Shown here: one piece after another, positions 10,900-21,794 of the stretch
How positions within the stretch are numbered: position 1 is the first letter of the stretch
How the letters are laid out: every line of letters begins with the position of its first letter
DNA from: Oikopleura dioica
Taxonomy: Eukaryota > Chordata > Appendicularia > Copelata > Oikopleuridae
Assembly (NCBI GenBank): GCA_907165135.1
Contig: OU015570.1
Location: 124,001-188,000, forward strand
Direction: 5' to 3'
DNA length: 64,000 nucleotides
The notes under the pieces: model-generated
Seen by the model: only the letters and a program-made list of their open reading frames with translations
Database searches by the model: none
What the model was told of the DNA's origin: nothing
Translations under genes and position numbers: made by a program

Positions 10900-11813
10900 A
10901 TGTTCACGACAGCCGAATTGATTCAAACAGTTGAAGAAATGGGAACAAAGATTTTGAGGCATCAAACACAGAAAAGAAGCGAGCCATCGAGATTTACAAA
11001 CAAGCATTGGAGGACAAAGAACACAGATGCAGAAGAAGACGAGTAGAATATGTGGCTGCTGCAACCTTGTTCATAAGCCTCCGGGAAAATAATAAGATAA
11101 TCACCCTCAGAGACTGTTATGATAAATGCAAGGGAATGAACAACCGAACGATCTCGCAGACATATGAATTCTTGAAAAGCAAACTTAGGGAAATTGGAAG
11201 TGGAGAATACCAAGCCCTCAAAGCTTCACATTACATAGACCAACATCTTTGTAAACTTTCAACAAGTATATATCGAACAGCAATGAAGATCGCGAAAGAA
11301 GTGGATGATCCTTCAGTAAAATCTTCACGAAAAGCAAAAGCTGCTGCGTGTATCTTTTACGCATACAAACACTCTGAAGTGCCAAAATCGATGAGCTTGA
11401 TAGCGAAACTAACAGAGTGCCCTCAGTCGACTATTGCAAGAAACATCAAACACATAAAATCGAAGATTTCGATCATACAGCAAGTAGTTCCAAAACAACA
11501 ATCAACAAGAGATGGTCATGAATGCGATCATCAATCATCGAATCAACCGGTTAGAGAAGTCAACAGTTCAACCTCAAATGATATTCCTTTTGTATTCTCA
11601 AATACGCATACGAATCTCCAAAACAGCGATTCAAATCAAACCTATGCCGCCCCAGATTCGATGAAGGATGCCGTTCGAATGTCCGAGAAGACTCTTCTTG
11701 AGCTAAATGTGAGGGAGGGAAGGGTAACGAAAATTCGTTATGTTAAATTTCAGCCCAACACCCAGTATCACCATCTTGGTAAGGATTCTGCTCATCATAT
11801 CCAGAAGTCTTAG
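10900..11813 (+). CDS. TFIIB-like protein carried by the LTR element
   Basis: From about 10935 one uninterrupted frame runs to TAG at 11811. It encodes two successive cyclin-type repeats. The first holds VEYVAAATLFISLRE at about 11043-11088; the second holds KAKAAACIFYAYKHSEVP followed by a helix-turn-helix-like CPQSTIARNIKHIKSKI at about 11335-11470. This order and the alanine-rich A(A/S)AxxxxA helices match the TFIIB/archaeal TFB core, which binds TBP and BRE DNA in Pol II initiation. The N-terminal zinc ribbon is not seen. An upstream ATG (10900, MFTTAELIQTVEEMG) joins through one frame change near 10940. The C-terminal 100 residues are S/N/Q-rich. It is intronless and inside the retroelement, so probably captured as cDNA. 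A remote paralogue (BRF-like or TFIIB-like) is the alternative. Confidence 0.75.
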
Positions 11814-12068
11814 GCATGCCGAACCTACTTCATATCCGCCGGCAATTGGGAAGAAAAATTTTAGTGTAACCGTCATTTAGCAATTGTTTATTATGTCATG
11901 ACCGAATCTCATCGTTTTGGAGAATAAAAAAACCGTGAAAATTAACCTCAAAAGCAGTCGAAACATGTTGTATCTGCTTACCGAAATACTTAAGAAACTG
12001 GATCTTACTTATCGAGCATGGAACTTTCAACCTGAATTAACAATTTATCCAAAGTGTTAATTGACGAA

Positions 12069-12079
12069 GTTGGGGAAAG
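12069..12079 (+). other. Candidate polypurine tract
   Basis: TTGGGGAAAG directly precedes the TG of the 3' LTR, where plus-strand priming of an LTR element is expected. Confidence 0.5.
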
Positions 12080-12479
12080 TGTTATAGTATGACTATAACG
12101 TATATGCATTCTGATAAGCCTACAGAAACTATGCAATTTCAAACCATAGTTACTATGCATAAGAAGTTCATGGTCACCTCGAGAATCTCACTCACTCCTA
12201 CTACTTGGTATCTTTGGAGGGGTTTTCGGAGCTGCTCACGGAAAACCGTCGGAGCTGCCGACGGAAATCCGTAAGAAATTATGGTTTTGGCGGACTATAT
12301 AAACGAAGCAGGCACTTAGAATTGGCATCCGAGTTAGGGGTCACCTTCAGAAAGACCTAACTAAGAGATATCTGTACTATGACTGTACAAGCGCTAGTCG
12401 CGGAATAAAACAGAGCTTTTTAGCTTTTTATACAAATTGTAGTGTTTTCTTATTTGAGACGCAAAGTCGCACTACAACA
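12080..12479 (+). repeat. 3' LTR, intact
   Basis: A 400-bp LTR identical to the 5' copy in my reading. It contains TATATAAA (12296-12303) and AATAAA (12404-12409), with the CACTACAACA terminus at 12470-12479. It shows the target sequence AGTTAGGGG only once, proving the MITE in the other LTR is a later insertion. Confidence 0.9.
12296..12409 (+). promoter_or_regulatory. LTR TATA box and polyadenylation signal
   Basis: TATATAAA at 12296-12303 (GGACTATATAAACG context) and AATAAA at 12404-12409 are about 105 bp apart. This is the normal arrangement of U3 promoter and R-region polyadenylation signal. The 5' LTR has the same pair at 4997 and 5565. Confidence 0.6.
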
Positions 12480-12596
12480 CCATAATACCTCTGACCGCAT
12501 CGTGCAAGTACGGCTTCGTGTAGGTTATTTTGATGTACAGTCTTTTTCTGTAGTGTAGCCGTAAAACGGAGTCCGCCCAAATCAGAGTTTGAAATT

Positions 12597-13765
12597 TTCG
12601 TGACTCGCGAGCGGCTCACTTGAGAGCGAGCGAGCACGAGCATGATGCTCTTTGTGCTCCCGAGCACATTTATTTCATCGTTCGCGCTCTTTGCGCACGC
12701 GAGCGCATTTCATTTCGCGCTCTCGCTCTCTTGGCTCTCGAGCACTGGTCGAATTGTGCTCTTGCTCGATCGGCTCTCGAGCTGAAAAAATGACTCGCGA
12801 GCAGCTTTCAAGGGCTTTAAATGATTTGGCGGCCCCATGACTAATTCCATATGAGTCCCTGTCACAGGAATAAGCACCTCGCGGTGGGCATGTTTTATCT
12901 GTTTACTCTCGTCTTTTCGCATTCTGCTGTCGAGATTACGGACCTAGTGAAGCTTACACAAAACTGAAAACAACAAAAATAAAATAGGTGGTGGTCTAAA
13001 CTTTGAAGTTCTTACGTGCGATAAGAACTTCGTGTGGCCTAAACTTTGATCGTTCCCATGTGTGATTCTTTGAGAAAGTGGCCTAAACTTTGAATTTCCC
13101 CGGAGGCACTTCTGCCATCGGTGACTAGAGCACCGCCCGCTAAGGCCACTACGCTTTATGCAGACCAATAAGGTTTACGTTTTTCATTCAAGGTGATGAC
13201 ACACATAGAACTAGTCAGAGCGCCTCAGGGGAAATTCAAAGTTTAGACCACTTCCACACATAGGAAGAATCAAAGTTTAGGCCACTTTCTCAAAGAATCG
13301 CACATGGGAACGATCAAAGTTTAGGCCACACGAAGTTCTTATCGCACGTAAGAACTTCAAAGTTTAGACCACCACCTATTTTAGATCCTCAAAGAAATTA
13401 ATTTATCAAAGCGAATAATTATGCGAAAAATTATTCTTTTAATTTTGCTCGCGAGCCGCTCGTGAGTCAATTCCATGGCGAGCACGAGAGCAGCCGCTCC
13501 CGCTCGTCTTGCTCCCGAGCATTTCTGACATATGCGCTCGTGCTCTCTGCGCTCGCGAGCGTGTTCAAATTTGGGCTCGTGCTCTTTTGGCTCTCGAGCC
13601 GACTCATTTTCATGCTCTCGCTCCCCTGCTCTCAGATCAATGATAAATTTTTGCTCTCGCTCTTTTCGCTCGCGAGCATTTGCGAGCATTTCAAACTCTG
13701 GCCCAAATGGCTTAGTTTTCCAAGATACTCGCCTCGTACTTTTTTAGTTGGTTCAAAAGCGAGTC
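12597..13765. repeat. CGCGAGC/GCTCTCGAGC-rich repeat flanking a foldback core
   Basis: Degenerate arrays of GAGC, CTCGCGAGC and GCTCTCGAGC words occupy 12597-12790 and 13445-13700, partly as mutual inverted copies (GACTCGCGAGCGGCTC and its inverse). Reading frames across them (R/S/E/A- or S/C/L-rich) are by-products of the repeat. The core at 12981-13382 is a separate foldback. Confidence 0.6.
12981..13382. mobile_element. Foldback MITE with AAAGTTTAGRCCAC repeats
   Basis: Each arm is about 130 bp, starts AAAATAGGTGGTGGTCTAAA, and contains three regularly spaced copies of the AAAGTTTAGRCCAC word separated by GTTCTTACGTGCG, CGTTCCCATGTG and TTTGAGAAAGTGG tracts. The arms are nearly perfect inverse copies. 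No ORF. The region 13766-14365 shows nothing I can support. Confidence 0.8.
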
Positions 13766-14365
13766 TTCCATGATTTAAAAAGCTGTTTTTCGGAACCGTG
13801 CATGAGGCGCGCGTCGTTTTTCAAAAGCTCGAGGACTGCGTTCATGTCTCTTTCGAGCACATGCGGATTCGTTGCAATGTAGAAATAGGGAAAGTTGTAT
13901 CAGCAGTCAATCTTGTACCGACCAAGCTGTATGCGGTCTATGTTTTTTATCTAAAGTAATTTTTAGTGATCGCTCTTTTTAGCGCAAAAACCTTGGTAAT
14001 CGCCTTGTGTTCCTTTTCTAGTGGCGGCAAATCTTTTTATATCAGTGGCGGGATCCATGTCAGACAGAAGCATCGAGACGTGGTTGAACTCGTCGTATTT
14101 CCTCTTTTTGTTTCTCGTCACCATCGACTATTCTTGCTGATCGTTTGACGATGCTACGTTGGAATCTTTTTTCTTGCTCGAGCTTCTCAACTGAAAAATT
14201 AAAGTTTAAGTTTCAGTTACTAGCAGCTGCCAACCTACTGCCAGTTCGAAAGATATTAATTTCTTTCTAAAGTTTTCTTTCTAGATCCACAAAAACAACG
14301 CTTATGATCCACACTCGCTCCCGAGACCTATATTATTCAATTTTTTCATCAGAAGAATGTTTTTA

Positions 14366-14891
14366 AGGGGGCCACAATTATAACGGGCAAATTCTTCCCG
14401 CGGCCCACAATTATAACGCGTTCAATATTCTTCCCTGGACTCACTCACTGAATCTCCAGAAAATTTCATGAAGACTGGTACCAAAATAAATCACGCATAA
14501 GTACTTATTTTAGCGAGACAGCTTACGGAAATCACGGTTTTTGGTCTATTTTTGGCAAATTTGAGGAAAATCAATGGTGGTTGGTTCCGGCCGGAAGTGT
14601 CGTGGTACTGATCTTTTGGTACCATTCTTCATGAAATTTTCTGGAGATTCTTTTGGTACTGGTTTAGTACCGATTCGATAACAAAAATAGTACCGAAATT
14701 CAATACCGGAAGTTTGGTACCAAAATTTAAAAATCGAATGCGGTACGAATTTTTTCCTCGTAAACTCCATTTTGAGCCGTCAACCACTTCCGTATCATAT
14801 TCCATTCAAAAGTTATTGAATTGCAACCTAAAAAAACGCGTCTTAGTGAGTCCAGGGAAGAATATTGAACCCGTTATAATTGTGGCCCCCT
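14366..14891. mobile_element. TA-flanked MITE, AGGGGGCCACAATTATAACG ends
   Basis: About 75-bp inverted ends (AGGGGGCCACAATTATAACG, then TTCAATATTCTTCCCTGGAC) are flanked by TA at 14364-14365 and 14892-14893. Part of the left arm is duplicated (CCACAATTATAACG twice). A second inner inverted pair (CCAGAAAATTTCATGAAG) occurs. Non-coding. Confidence 0.75.
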
Positions 14892-14914
14892 TATTTTCTC
14901 AGATATCGTCTCTT

Positions 14915-15597
14915 GAAAGTAAAGCATTGCCCGGGAAAAAGATGTCTCTACCCCCTTTGACATCTTTTGGCCACCCCTTGGCGCTGTTGTCTCAGCCAAA
15001 AATGTCCTCAGCGCTTTCCCACTTTTGACCAAAGCAATGGCGGAACTAAATAAATACTATTTTGGTGGTGTTTTGTCTAGTTGATGGTGCAAAAGAATAA
15101 GAATTTTTACAAAAAAACAAAAGGGTAAAAAAAGAAAAAAGGGGTGGAGGGCGCCCAGGTTCACAATTGTGTACCCGGTTCACAATTTATATTTCTTATA
15201 TAGGTTTTTATAATTTTTTAGTTAAGTTTACAGTCGTCGAATTATCTCAGGTGCCTGACTCAGGCTTTTTCTATGGTGAAGACCAATTAAAATCAGTTCT
15301 TTCTGTTTTTAAAATTATTTTTATCTTTTAGAAAGCTTTTGAAAGAAAATGAAAATTTTCGATTTTTTCAAAAAATTTTCATAGCGAATCTATATGAATT
15401 TTTTTGTTCCCCGTCGCTTACGTGAAAAAGAAATAAAAAATGCGAGACTTCAGTGAGAGGATTTTTTCGTAAAAGGGAATTCTTCCAGCTGGCTGGTTCC
15501 TCCGCCGCGGAGGCTCCGCGTGGTCCTCCGCTTAATGAAAAATCGAAACACGCCCGCATGGTTTCGCTTATTCGGGCAACCCCTACTTTCATCGATA
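14915..15597 (+). mobile_element. Diverged copy of the CCGATGAAAG-ended element
   Basis: It matches 3182-4706 at both ends (GAAAGTAAAGCATTGCCCGG; CGCCGCGGAGGCTCCGCG; CTACTTTCATCGAT) and across the Q/F-poor T-rich middle (CCTGACTCAGGCTTT; AAAATCAGTTCTTTCTG), but lacks the 56-bp minisatellite. The left tip is diverged. No ORF of its own. Sequence from 15600 to 16572 holds no gene or element I can support. Confidence 0.55.
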
Positions 15598-16572
15598 TGT
15601 TTCACATGTCGCAAAGAGTCTTTTAAAAAGACTGTTTTAAACTTGGTTTGACTTTAAAAATTTAAAAAAGTATCGAAATTGGCAGTTTATGGTAGTCACT
15701 TGGCAGTGGCAGTTGCAATTTAAAAAAGCTGGCAGTCGCTTGGCAGTGCGCTATTTTCTTTCAGATTTCGAACTCTGCTTGTCGGTTTTTTCAAAAATAA
15801 ATCTTAATTGGGCGAAACTAAATCGAGAACCTCAAGTGTCTTATTGGCAATAAGTTATTGCGGATAGAAAATGTTTAACGAAATGTAGACAGCCTTCGCG
15901 CTATTGTATATTTCTCTTAACACTAACATCGGCGCCGCTTATCCGATTTTCTGCCCTTTTGCTTCTCTAGCATTTTGTCCATCTAGAATGATTTTTGCGG
16001 TTCAATTATTATTTTCAATGATGAAACGATGAATTTCTAGAAAGAAGGAATAGACCACAATATCAGCAAAATTTCAGGAAAGCTGCAATGAGCGCTTCAC
16101 GAAAATTAAATTCTAGTGTTCACCCGCTTCAGGGTATGTTTTATTGATTGCCATCACATGTTTCCGAGGAGTTATCCTGCCAAGTTTTTCTCATTTTTGA
16201 ATTCTAATATTTTCATTTATCATACTCATCATTGTATCTTCTTCTCGCATCTTCTTTTAATGGCGATTAATTTGATAAAATTTAAATCAGGTTAAATGTT
16301 CGAAATTTTTGATAAAATGACTATTTTCTCAGGCGCGCCAGTTTTGAAATCTAGAAAGAAACAGATTTGCGCGCTACAGACAAATACAGTGGTTTTCCAA
16401 GATAAGAGGACCCGAAATAAGAGGACTTTTGCGAAAGTTTGGCTTATTTTGTTATCTGAAAAATTCGAAAATAAAAGGATTTTATTATTATACAATAAGA
16501 GAATTGTAACGTCAATGTGCATCTTTAAAAAATCGCGGTATTTTACCCATTTTCCCACTAAATATATGGAAT

Positions 16573-17641
16573 CAGGGGTCTGGATTTTGGCCAAAAATGA
16601 AAAGCGAAAGCGAAGCGAAAGCGAAAATTTTTCAAAAATTAAAAGCGAAAGCGAAGCGAAGCGAATGAAAATTTCGTGAGCGAAAGCGAAGCGAAGCGAA
16701 GCGAAAAATTTTTCTAAAAAGCGAAAAAATGCGAAAATTTTCCGGAAATATTTAACCTTTGAAAAAGTGTCCATTTTATGTATGGTTTCATTTTTATTAG
16801 TGACGCCCGGATCGGTGCTGGAGATGCCAAGATTGATTGACGTCTGAAAAGCAAGGATCGAAATTTTTGAAGCCGGGATTGAAGATGGTGATGTCAGGAT
16901 CAGGGTCTAGAGTGAACAGCGATTTGAAAATCCTGTTCACTGTTCACTCAGTGAACAGAGTGAACTGTTCACTCTGCCCGAAATCCGGAAAAATTATTTT
17001 TTTTTGCAAAATTTTTAAAGTCAAACTAGATTATTTTCAAGCTAACAAACACTAATAAGTCTCAAAAGAGACGTTTTTAGTAGTGAGACGATAATAAATC
17101 GTCTCTTCCGATACATATTACTGTAAAGTGTTTTCTCGTCATGATTTTTTTTTAAGAATACATTCTAGAACAAAATTGTTGCTTTTCCACCACAATTTTC
17201 TGCTGAAATTTTGAGTCGACAATAACAAATCTGCTCTAGAATTTGTCAAAACCCGGTGAGAGAAGAGAGTGAACAGTTCACTGTTCACTCTTCTTTTCAA
17301 AATGCTGTTCACTGTTCACTCTAGAGTGAACAGAAATTCAGAATTTCTGTTCACTGTTCACTCTAAGAGTGAACAGAGAGAACAGTGAACAGTGAACAGC
17401 TCACTCTGTTCACTCTGAGTGAACAGCAAATTTCGAACCCTGGTCAGGATTGATTGTCGGGAGGCCAATATATGAAGTTATAAGATCAATCGATTTAAAT
17501 TATAATACATCGCCGTTTGTCCAATTCGCCGATTCCTCAAGTTGGACAAACAGAGATCTTGGGCAAACGGCGACTCAGGAAAATGGAGACCACTCCATTC
17601 GGACTCCCTCTCCGATTTTTCAAAGCGAATCCAGACCCCTG
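16573..17641 (+). mobile_element. hAT-like non-autonomous element, copy 2
   Basis: The ends CAGGGGTCTGGATT and AATCCAGACCCCTG are flanked by ATGGAAT on both sides (16566-16572 and 17642-17648), a 7-bp match against the 8 bp expected for hAT. The interior corresponds to 1747-3161 in the opposite orientation, with the CGAAGCGAAAG block near the left end. It is interrupted by another hAT-like insertion at 16901-17442. Confidence 0.8.
16901..17442. mobile_element. Nested hAT-like MITE with AGTGAACAGTTCACT palindromes
   Basis: A perfect 8-bp TSD GTCAGGAT lies at 16893-16900 and 17443-17450. The tips are CAGGGT and ACCCTG. Both subterminal regions are packed with interlocking AGTGAACAG/CTGTTCACT palindromes (16910-16975 and 17268-17425), leaving an AT-rich spacer. 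No ORF. Confidence 0.9.
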
Positions 17642-17884
17642 ATGGAATAATAAATGGAATATATGGAAATATGGAATAAATGGAATACCAGTTAATCAAG
17701 GGCTATCCATAAATGTATTATTCGGAACACGCATGTTATGTCCCCGAATGTCCCGAATGTCCCCGATTTTGTTTTTTATAAAAAGTTTTATAAAAATTTG
17801 TCCGAACGAGCGAAAATTGCGTGGGCGGCCCTGATTGTCTAGTCACTCAAAAAAGATAATCATCATGCCATTGGTAAACATTTC

Positions 17885-18288
17885 GGGAGACACTGACGCC
17901 GGCCGCCCCCAGCCGCCCAGACTGACGCCGGCCGGTCCATTTTTTAAAAAATTTCAAATCTATTTTACCTATGTGAAATGATAATTTATTGTACAAAAAC
18001 ATTTTGAGTTATGGACCATAACTTATGGAACGATTTTTTTATGATTTCCATGGTATTACGTTGAATTTAGGTGATCTGGCGGCCCTTTCGCGCGCATTTT
18101 CTGGTAGAAAACTCATTGTGTTGGCGGGGCCCAACTCTCGCTCTACCTCAGAACGAATATCGGACCATTTCGATTTTACGAAAAACATAGTTTCTAGAAT
18201 GTTTTTGTCTGACGCCGGCCGGTCCGAAGGGGGATGTTTTCAAAAAGCGGCCGGGGGCGGCCCTGGGCGGCCGGCGTCAGTGTCCCCG
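17885..18288. mobile_element. hAT-like MITE with GACGCCGGCCG ends
   Basis: TSD AACATTTC lies at 17877-17884 and 18289-18296. Tips GGGAGACACTGACGCCGG and CGGCGTCAGTGTCCCCG are inverted, and CTGACGCCGGCCGGTCC is repeated just inside both ends. The centre carries the reverse copy of the shared module (TGGTAGAAAACTCATTG, about 18102-18118). No ORF. Confidence 0.85.
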
Positions 18289-18595
18289 AACATTTCTGTT
18301 CTAGAAGAATTTACCAAATCATGCCTTAACAGTAGAAGGCGCGAAAAAGATGTGTGGCCTGTCAGATCAAGGAATTTTCTGCCATAAATTGCGCGGAGCG
18401 CTTTCATCTCCCTAAATTTCATCATTTTAAATATTTTCGCGCATTTATCAGCCGAAAACGGTCATTTTAAGTAATCAGGGTAATCACGTTAATTTTCAAG
18501 ATGGGTAGGGGAAATCACTAATAATTTAGCTTTTTCTAGCTTAAAAGGGTGGGAGTAAAATACAGTTTTAGAATCTTACTTACTTACTTTCAGTA

Positions 18596-18675
18596 ACCCT
18601 AACTAACCCTAGCCTATCCCCCTCGGGTAATTTGTTCCGTCATTTTTGCAGGTGCCCCTAACCCTAACCTTTATT
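18596..18675. repeat. Telomere-like CCCTAA remnants
   Basis: AACCCTAACTAACCCTAGCC at about 18595 and CCCCTAACCCTAACC at about 18656 are degenerate TTAGGG-type runs inside the composite element. Confidence 0.55.
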
Positions 18676-19080
18676 TTAGCAAAATTTTAGCAAGATTACG
18701 TTTTTATCATCGGCTTACTTCATTTTTGCGAAATAAAGAATGAACCCAGAGATGATCTTCTGAATATGAGAACAGAAAATAGCTCGAGATTTTTGAGGTG
18801 AAAATTGATAAGGCACACTCATTGAATGCACATACCAGCGCAAATCAGGATGATAATGGAAAAACCTACCGAAATTTTATTGCTCAAAAGACATCAAATT
18901 CTGATTTTTGTTTCGGCTCGTACCGAAATATTTTTCCTAAAAACGGGTCTTATTTGTATAATTCTTTCGGCTGCCTGCCGAAATATTTATCATATTTGAC
19001 CCCTCGAAAGTGATTTATATTTCGGTCGCTTTTACCGAAACATTTTTCCATACTACGCGAGATCACCCCCCACTATCAAT

Positions 19081-19198
19081 TAAAGAGTCATGGGCGGCTC
19101 CGGGCAAGAGTGATCTCCCCTCCGAGAGAGGGATGAGGTGCAGGGCCGTACTCAGCAGCGCCGGGGGTCTATCCGACGCTGCGGCACTTCCCCACACT
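19081..19198 (+). repeat. GC-rich structured cassette, copy 2
   Basis: About 117 bp starting TAAAGAGTCATGGGCGGCTC and ending GCGGCACTTCCCCACAC; nearly identical to 20112-20227 and sharing its first 54 bp with 881-934. It can form TCCCCTC/GAGAGGGA and GCAGCG/CGCTGC hairpins. It differs sharply in base composition from its surroundings. Possibly derived from a small structured RNA; identity unknown. Confidence 0.65.
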
Positions 19199-20111
19199 CA
19201 CCCTCCTCACGAAGTGAGAAGAGCTTTATTGAAAATTTTCTTCAGTTAATAATTTGTGTAATCAGTATTTAGAACAGTCGAACAAAATACAGTTTCAATT
19301 AGGAACAGAAATTATAATCAAGTTCTTCTCAGGCAAATTTGTCGTCTAAAATTGAGACTCTCAATCGTGATTGAAATGTATAATGATGCGATGGGAAATT
19401 CACATATGACGCGTCCCATCATATCACTGTTTGACGTGACGTCGTGTGAACAGACAAAGGTTTGTCTTCTGATAATTATAATGATAAAGATTGTCTGGCT
19501 GACATCTCGTCTTTCCAACAAAATAAATTTCTTCTGACATAAAACTGCAACGATTTCAAGTGATCCTCTTCTCCACTGATCCACTTTTCTCCACTGATCG
19601 TCTCTTAGCAGCTACCGAATCTCTTCTTGTCTTCTTTAATATTTTCAATCTTCTTTCAAAAATACATTTTCATCTTAACAGGCCAATATCTTCACACGAA
19701 GCTCCAATCGAATTGAAAACAAAATATCTTGACCATCGGAAATTATAAGCAAATTTATAATTTGAAATCCAACCAAATAAAATAATTCCAATTTGTCCGC
19801 CATAAATCTCATCAATAAAGAATAAAAATTTCTAATTTATCCATTTCAGGGTCCCCATAATTGGCGAGGCTTCAAAATTCCAGAATAAAGATACAATAAG
19901 TTCCAATTTTTTCAATATTTCTGAGTCCAACGGCGGTCAAAAAATCGTATCCATTGATAATTTAGATCCAATAATTAATCGAAAACATCCAAAAATTCTT
20001 ACGGTTAAAAGCGGCGAGCGGTCGATTCTCTCTTACAGCAGCAAGGCAAAAAGGATTTTTAAACCCAATCATCTTTCCTGGGATGTGAGATCTTTCACTT
20101 CAGTTCACCAG

Positions 20112-20227
20112 TAAAGAGTCATGGGCGGCTCCGGGCAAGAGTGATCTCCCCTCCGAGAGAGGGATGAGGTGCAGGGCCGTACTCAGCAGCGCCGGGGGTC
20201 TATCCGACGCTGCGGCACTTCCCACAC
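20112..20227 (+). repeat. GC-rich structured cassette, copy 3
   Basis: Same 116-bp sequence as 19081-19198 in the same orientation, differing by one C in a C run. No shared flanking sequence, so it was copied as a unit. Confidence 0.65.
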
Positions 20228-20753
20228 AATAGTCAAAATGATCCCCAGCTTCTGAAGATTCTAAAACTGTATTATACTCCCACCCTTTTAAGCTAGAGAA
20301 AAAGCTAAATTATTAGTGATTTCCCCTAAAGATGGGGGATGTTTTTATTTTTTGAGAAAAATGGCGGGGACATTCGCGACATTGGGGACATTCGGGGACA
20401 TTGGGGAGAGGCCGGGACATTCGGGACGTTCGGGGACATAACATGGGCCTATAAAATTACGATAATAAAATCGAATTTCCCTCTTACCACCCCCTATCTA
20501 CAAGACAATGAACCCTTTCTCCATTATCGGTCGAAATTGAAATCATTAGAATGGTCTTTCGAATTCTTACAAAATTTCTTTTAAAAAATACTATTGTACG
20601 AGTTCAATTCCGGCGAGTGGCAACGCTGAAATCCGATACAGTTATTTTAAATAACTTATCTTCCTCTTTGTGGACATGTTTGTCCCAAATTTTTATAAAT
20701 ATGTCCACACAAGTGGGCAAGAGTCTTCAAAAATCTCCCACCGGGGGCCTTAA

Positions 20754-21444
20754 GGGTAGAACATGAAATCGGCGCGCGGCGCCTCGCTCGCCCAGGGCCT
20801 CGCCGTGCCCTACTTTTAAGATTCCCTAGAATTGGAACGGATAAAGGTTTTCGAAAATTTCTTCGGATTTCAGAAAATCAAAGCCTTTTCTTTTTCAAAT
20901 CAAAAATGAACAGAATCGTCAAAGAACAAGTCGGAGAAAATGACATGAGTTGGTTAAACTCTATCTCCTCTCGCAATTCTTATCCGATTTTTTCGAATTT
21001 AAATAGATCAAAAGTGCTCCGTTAGACCTAAAATTTCGTAATCTCAGAATTAATTTTGTAGCTCTATGGAATTTTATATGAGCTTTTGAAATAAGAGCTT
21101 CACCGTCGTGAGGCGCGCAGCGTGAGAGAAGAAGCGGCGCGGCGTGAAAGCACTTGTTTTGATAAGCCGTGTAGAGTTTAAGGAAGCTTCAAAATTAATT
21201 CTGAGCACGTTCGACCTATTTAAATTTGAAAAGATCGGATAAGAATTGCGAGAGGAGATAGAGTATAACCAAATCATGTCATTTTCTACGATTTATTCTT
21301 TGACAATTCTGCTCATTTTTGATCTGTGAAAAGTAAAGGCTTTGATTATCTGAAATCCAAAGAAATTTTTGAAAAGCTTTATCCCTTCCGATTTTAGAGC
21401 ATTCTATAAAGTAGGGACGGCGAGCCGCTGGTAATGTTCTACCC
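20754..21444. mobile_element. TTAA-flanked foldback element, GGGTAGAACAT ends
   Basis: TTAA lies at 20750-20753 and 21445-21448. The arms are about 300 bp, imperfectly inverted (GGGTAGAACAT, then ...GATAAAG...TTTCAGA.AATCAAAGCC). The subterminal block GAACGGATAAAG followed by a TTCAAAA-type tract resembles foldback A at 45238, so the two are one superfamily. Tips start GGG, not the CCC of classical piggyBac. No ORF. Confidence 0.75.
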
Positions 21445-21794
21445 TTAAAATTATTTTTCGATGAAATTTGTCTTCGAAAATAGCTACTTTCATCGTCGAA
21501 ACGCATTCTTTTAAGTTGTTTTACAATTTTCGGTCAATTAAACTGTATAACTTATACACTATAAGTTTAAGTCTATAACTTATTCAGTATAAGCTATAGA
21601 TATCTTATAAACTTTATAATATAAAGATAAAATAAAAAAACTTTTTGCAGCAGAAAAATCACACTATCCGCTCTTATGCTCATCAGAAAGAGCGTGAAAA
21701 ACTAAGTAGAATATTTCTTATTTACGTGGGTATTTTCTAGAGCATTACGTCACAAATGACGTCAGAAGTCTCTAAAAAGCTAAACCTGTGAGTC

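Larger units (their letters stand above)
4781..12479 (+). mobile_element. Complete LTR retroelement, apparently lacking RT
   Basis: Two LTRs (about 400 bp each without an insertion) read base-for-base identical. Between them are a primer-binding-like site (5643), ORFs at 6221-9129, a degenerate stretch, a TFIIB-like gene (10900-11813) and a purine-rich tract before the 3' LTR. I see no protease, reverse transcriptase or integrase motif. CCAT occurs at both outer edges and may be a 3-4 bp TSD. LTR identity means recent insertion, so the missing pol implies mobilisation in trans. Three MITEs lie inside (5042-5492, 6340-6475, 10079-10420). Confidence 0.8.
17732..20445. mobile_element. Composite foldback element with ATGTCCCCGAATG arms
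   Basis: The tips CATGTTATGTCCCCGAATGT (17732) and the inverse (20380-20445) match the MITE at 41279. A second inverted pair lies inward (about 18500-18577 and 20264-20338, TAATTTAGCTTTTTCTAGC). The interior has accumulated other repeats: a hAT-like MITE, telomere-like CCCTAA and two GC-rich cassettes. No TSD was found. Short frames inside look non-genic. Confidence 0.6.

Noticed and set aside
13381-13773. Overlapping ORFs on both strands in the GAGC-rich region
   Set aside because: Low-complexity translations (R, E, A, S, C) produced by a degenerate repeat.
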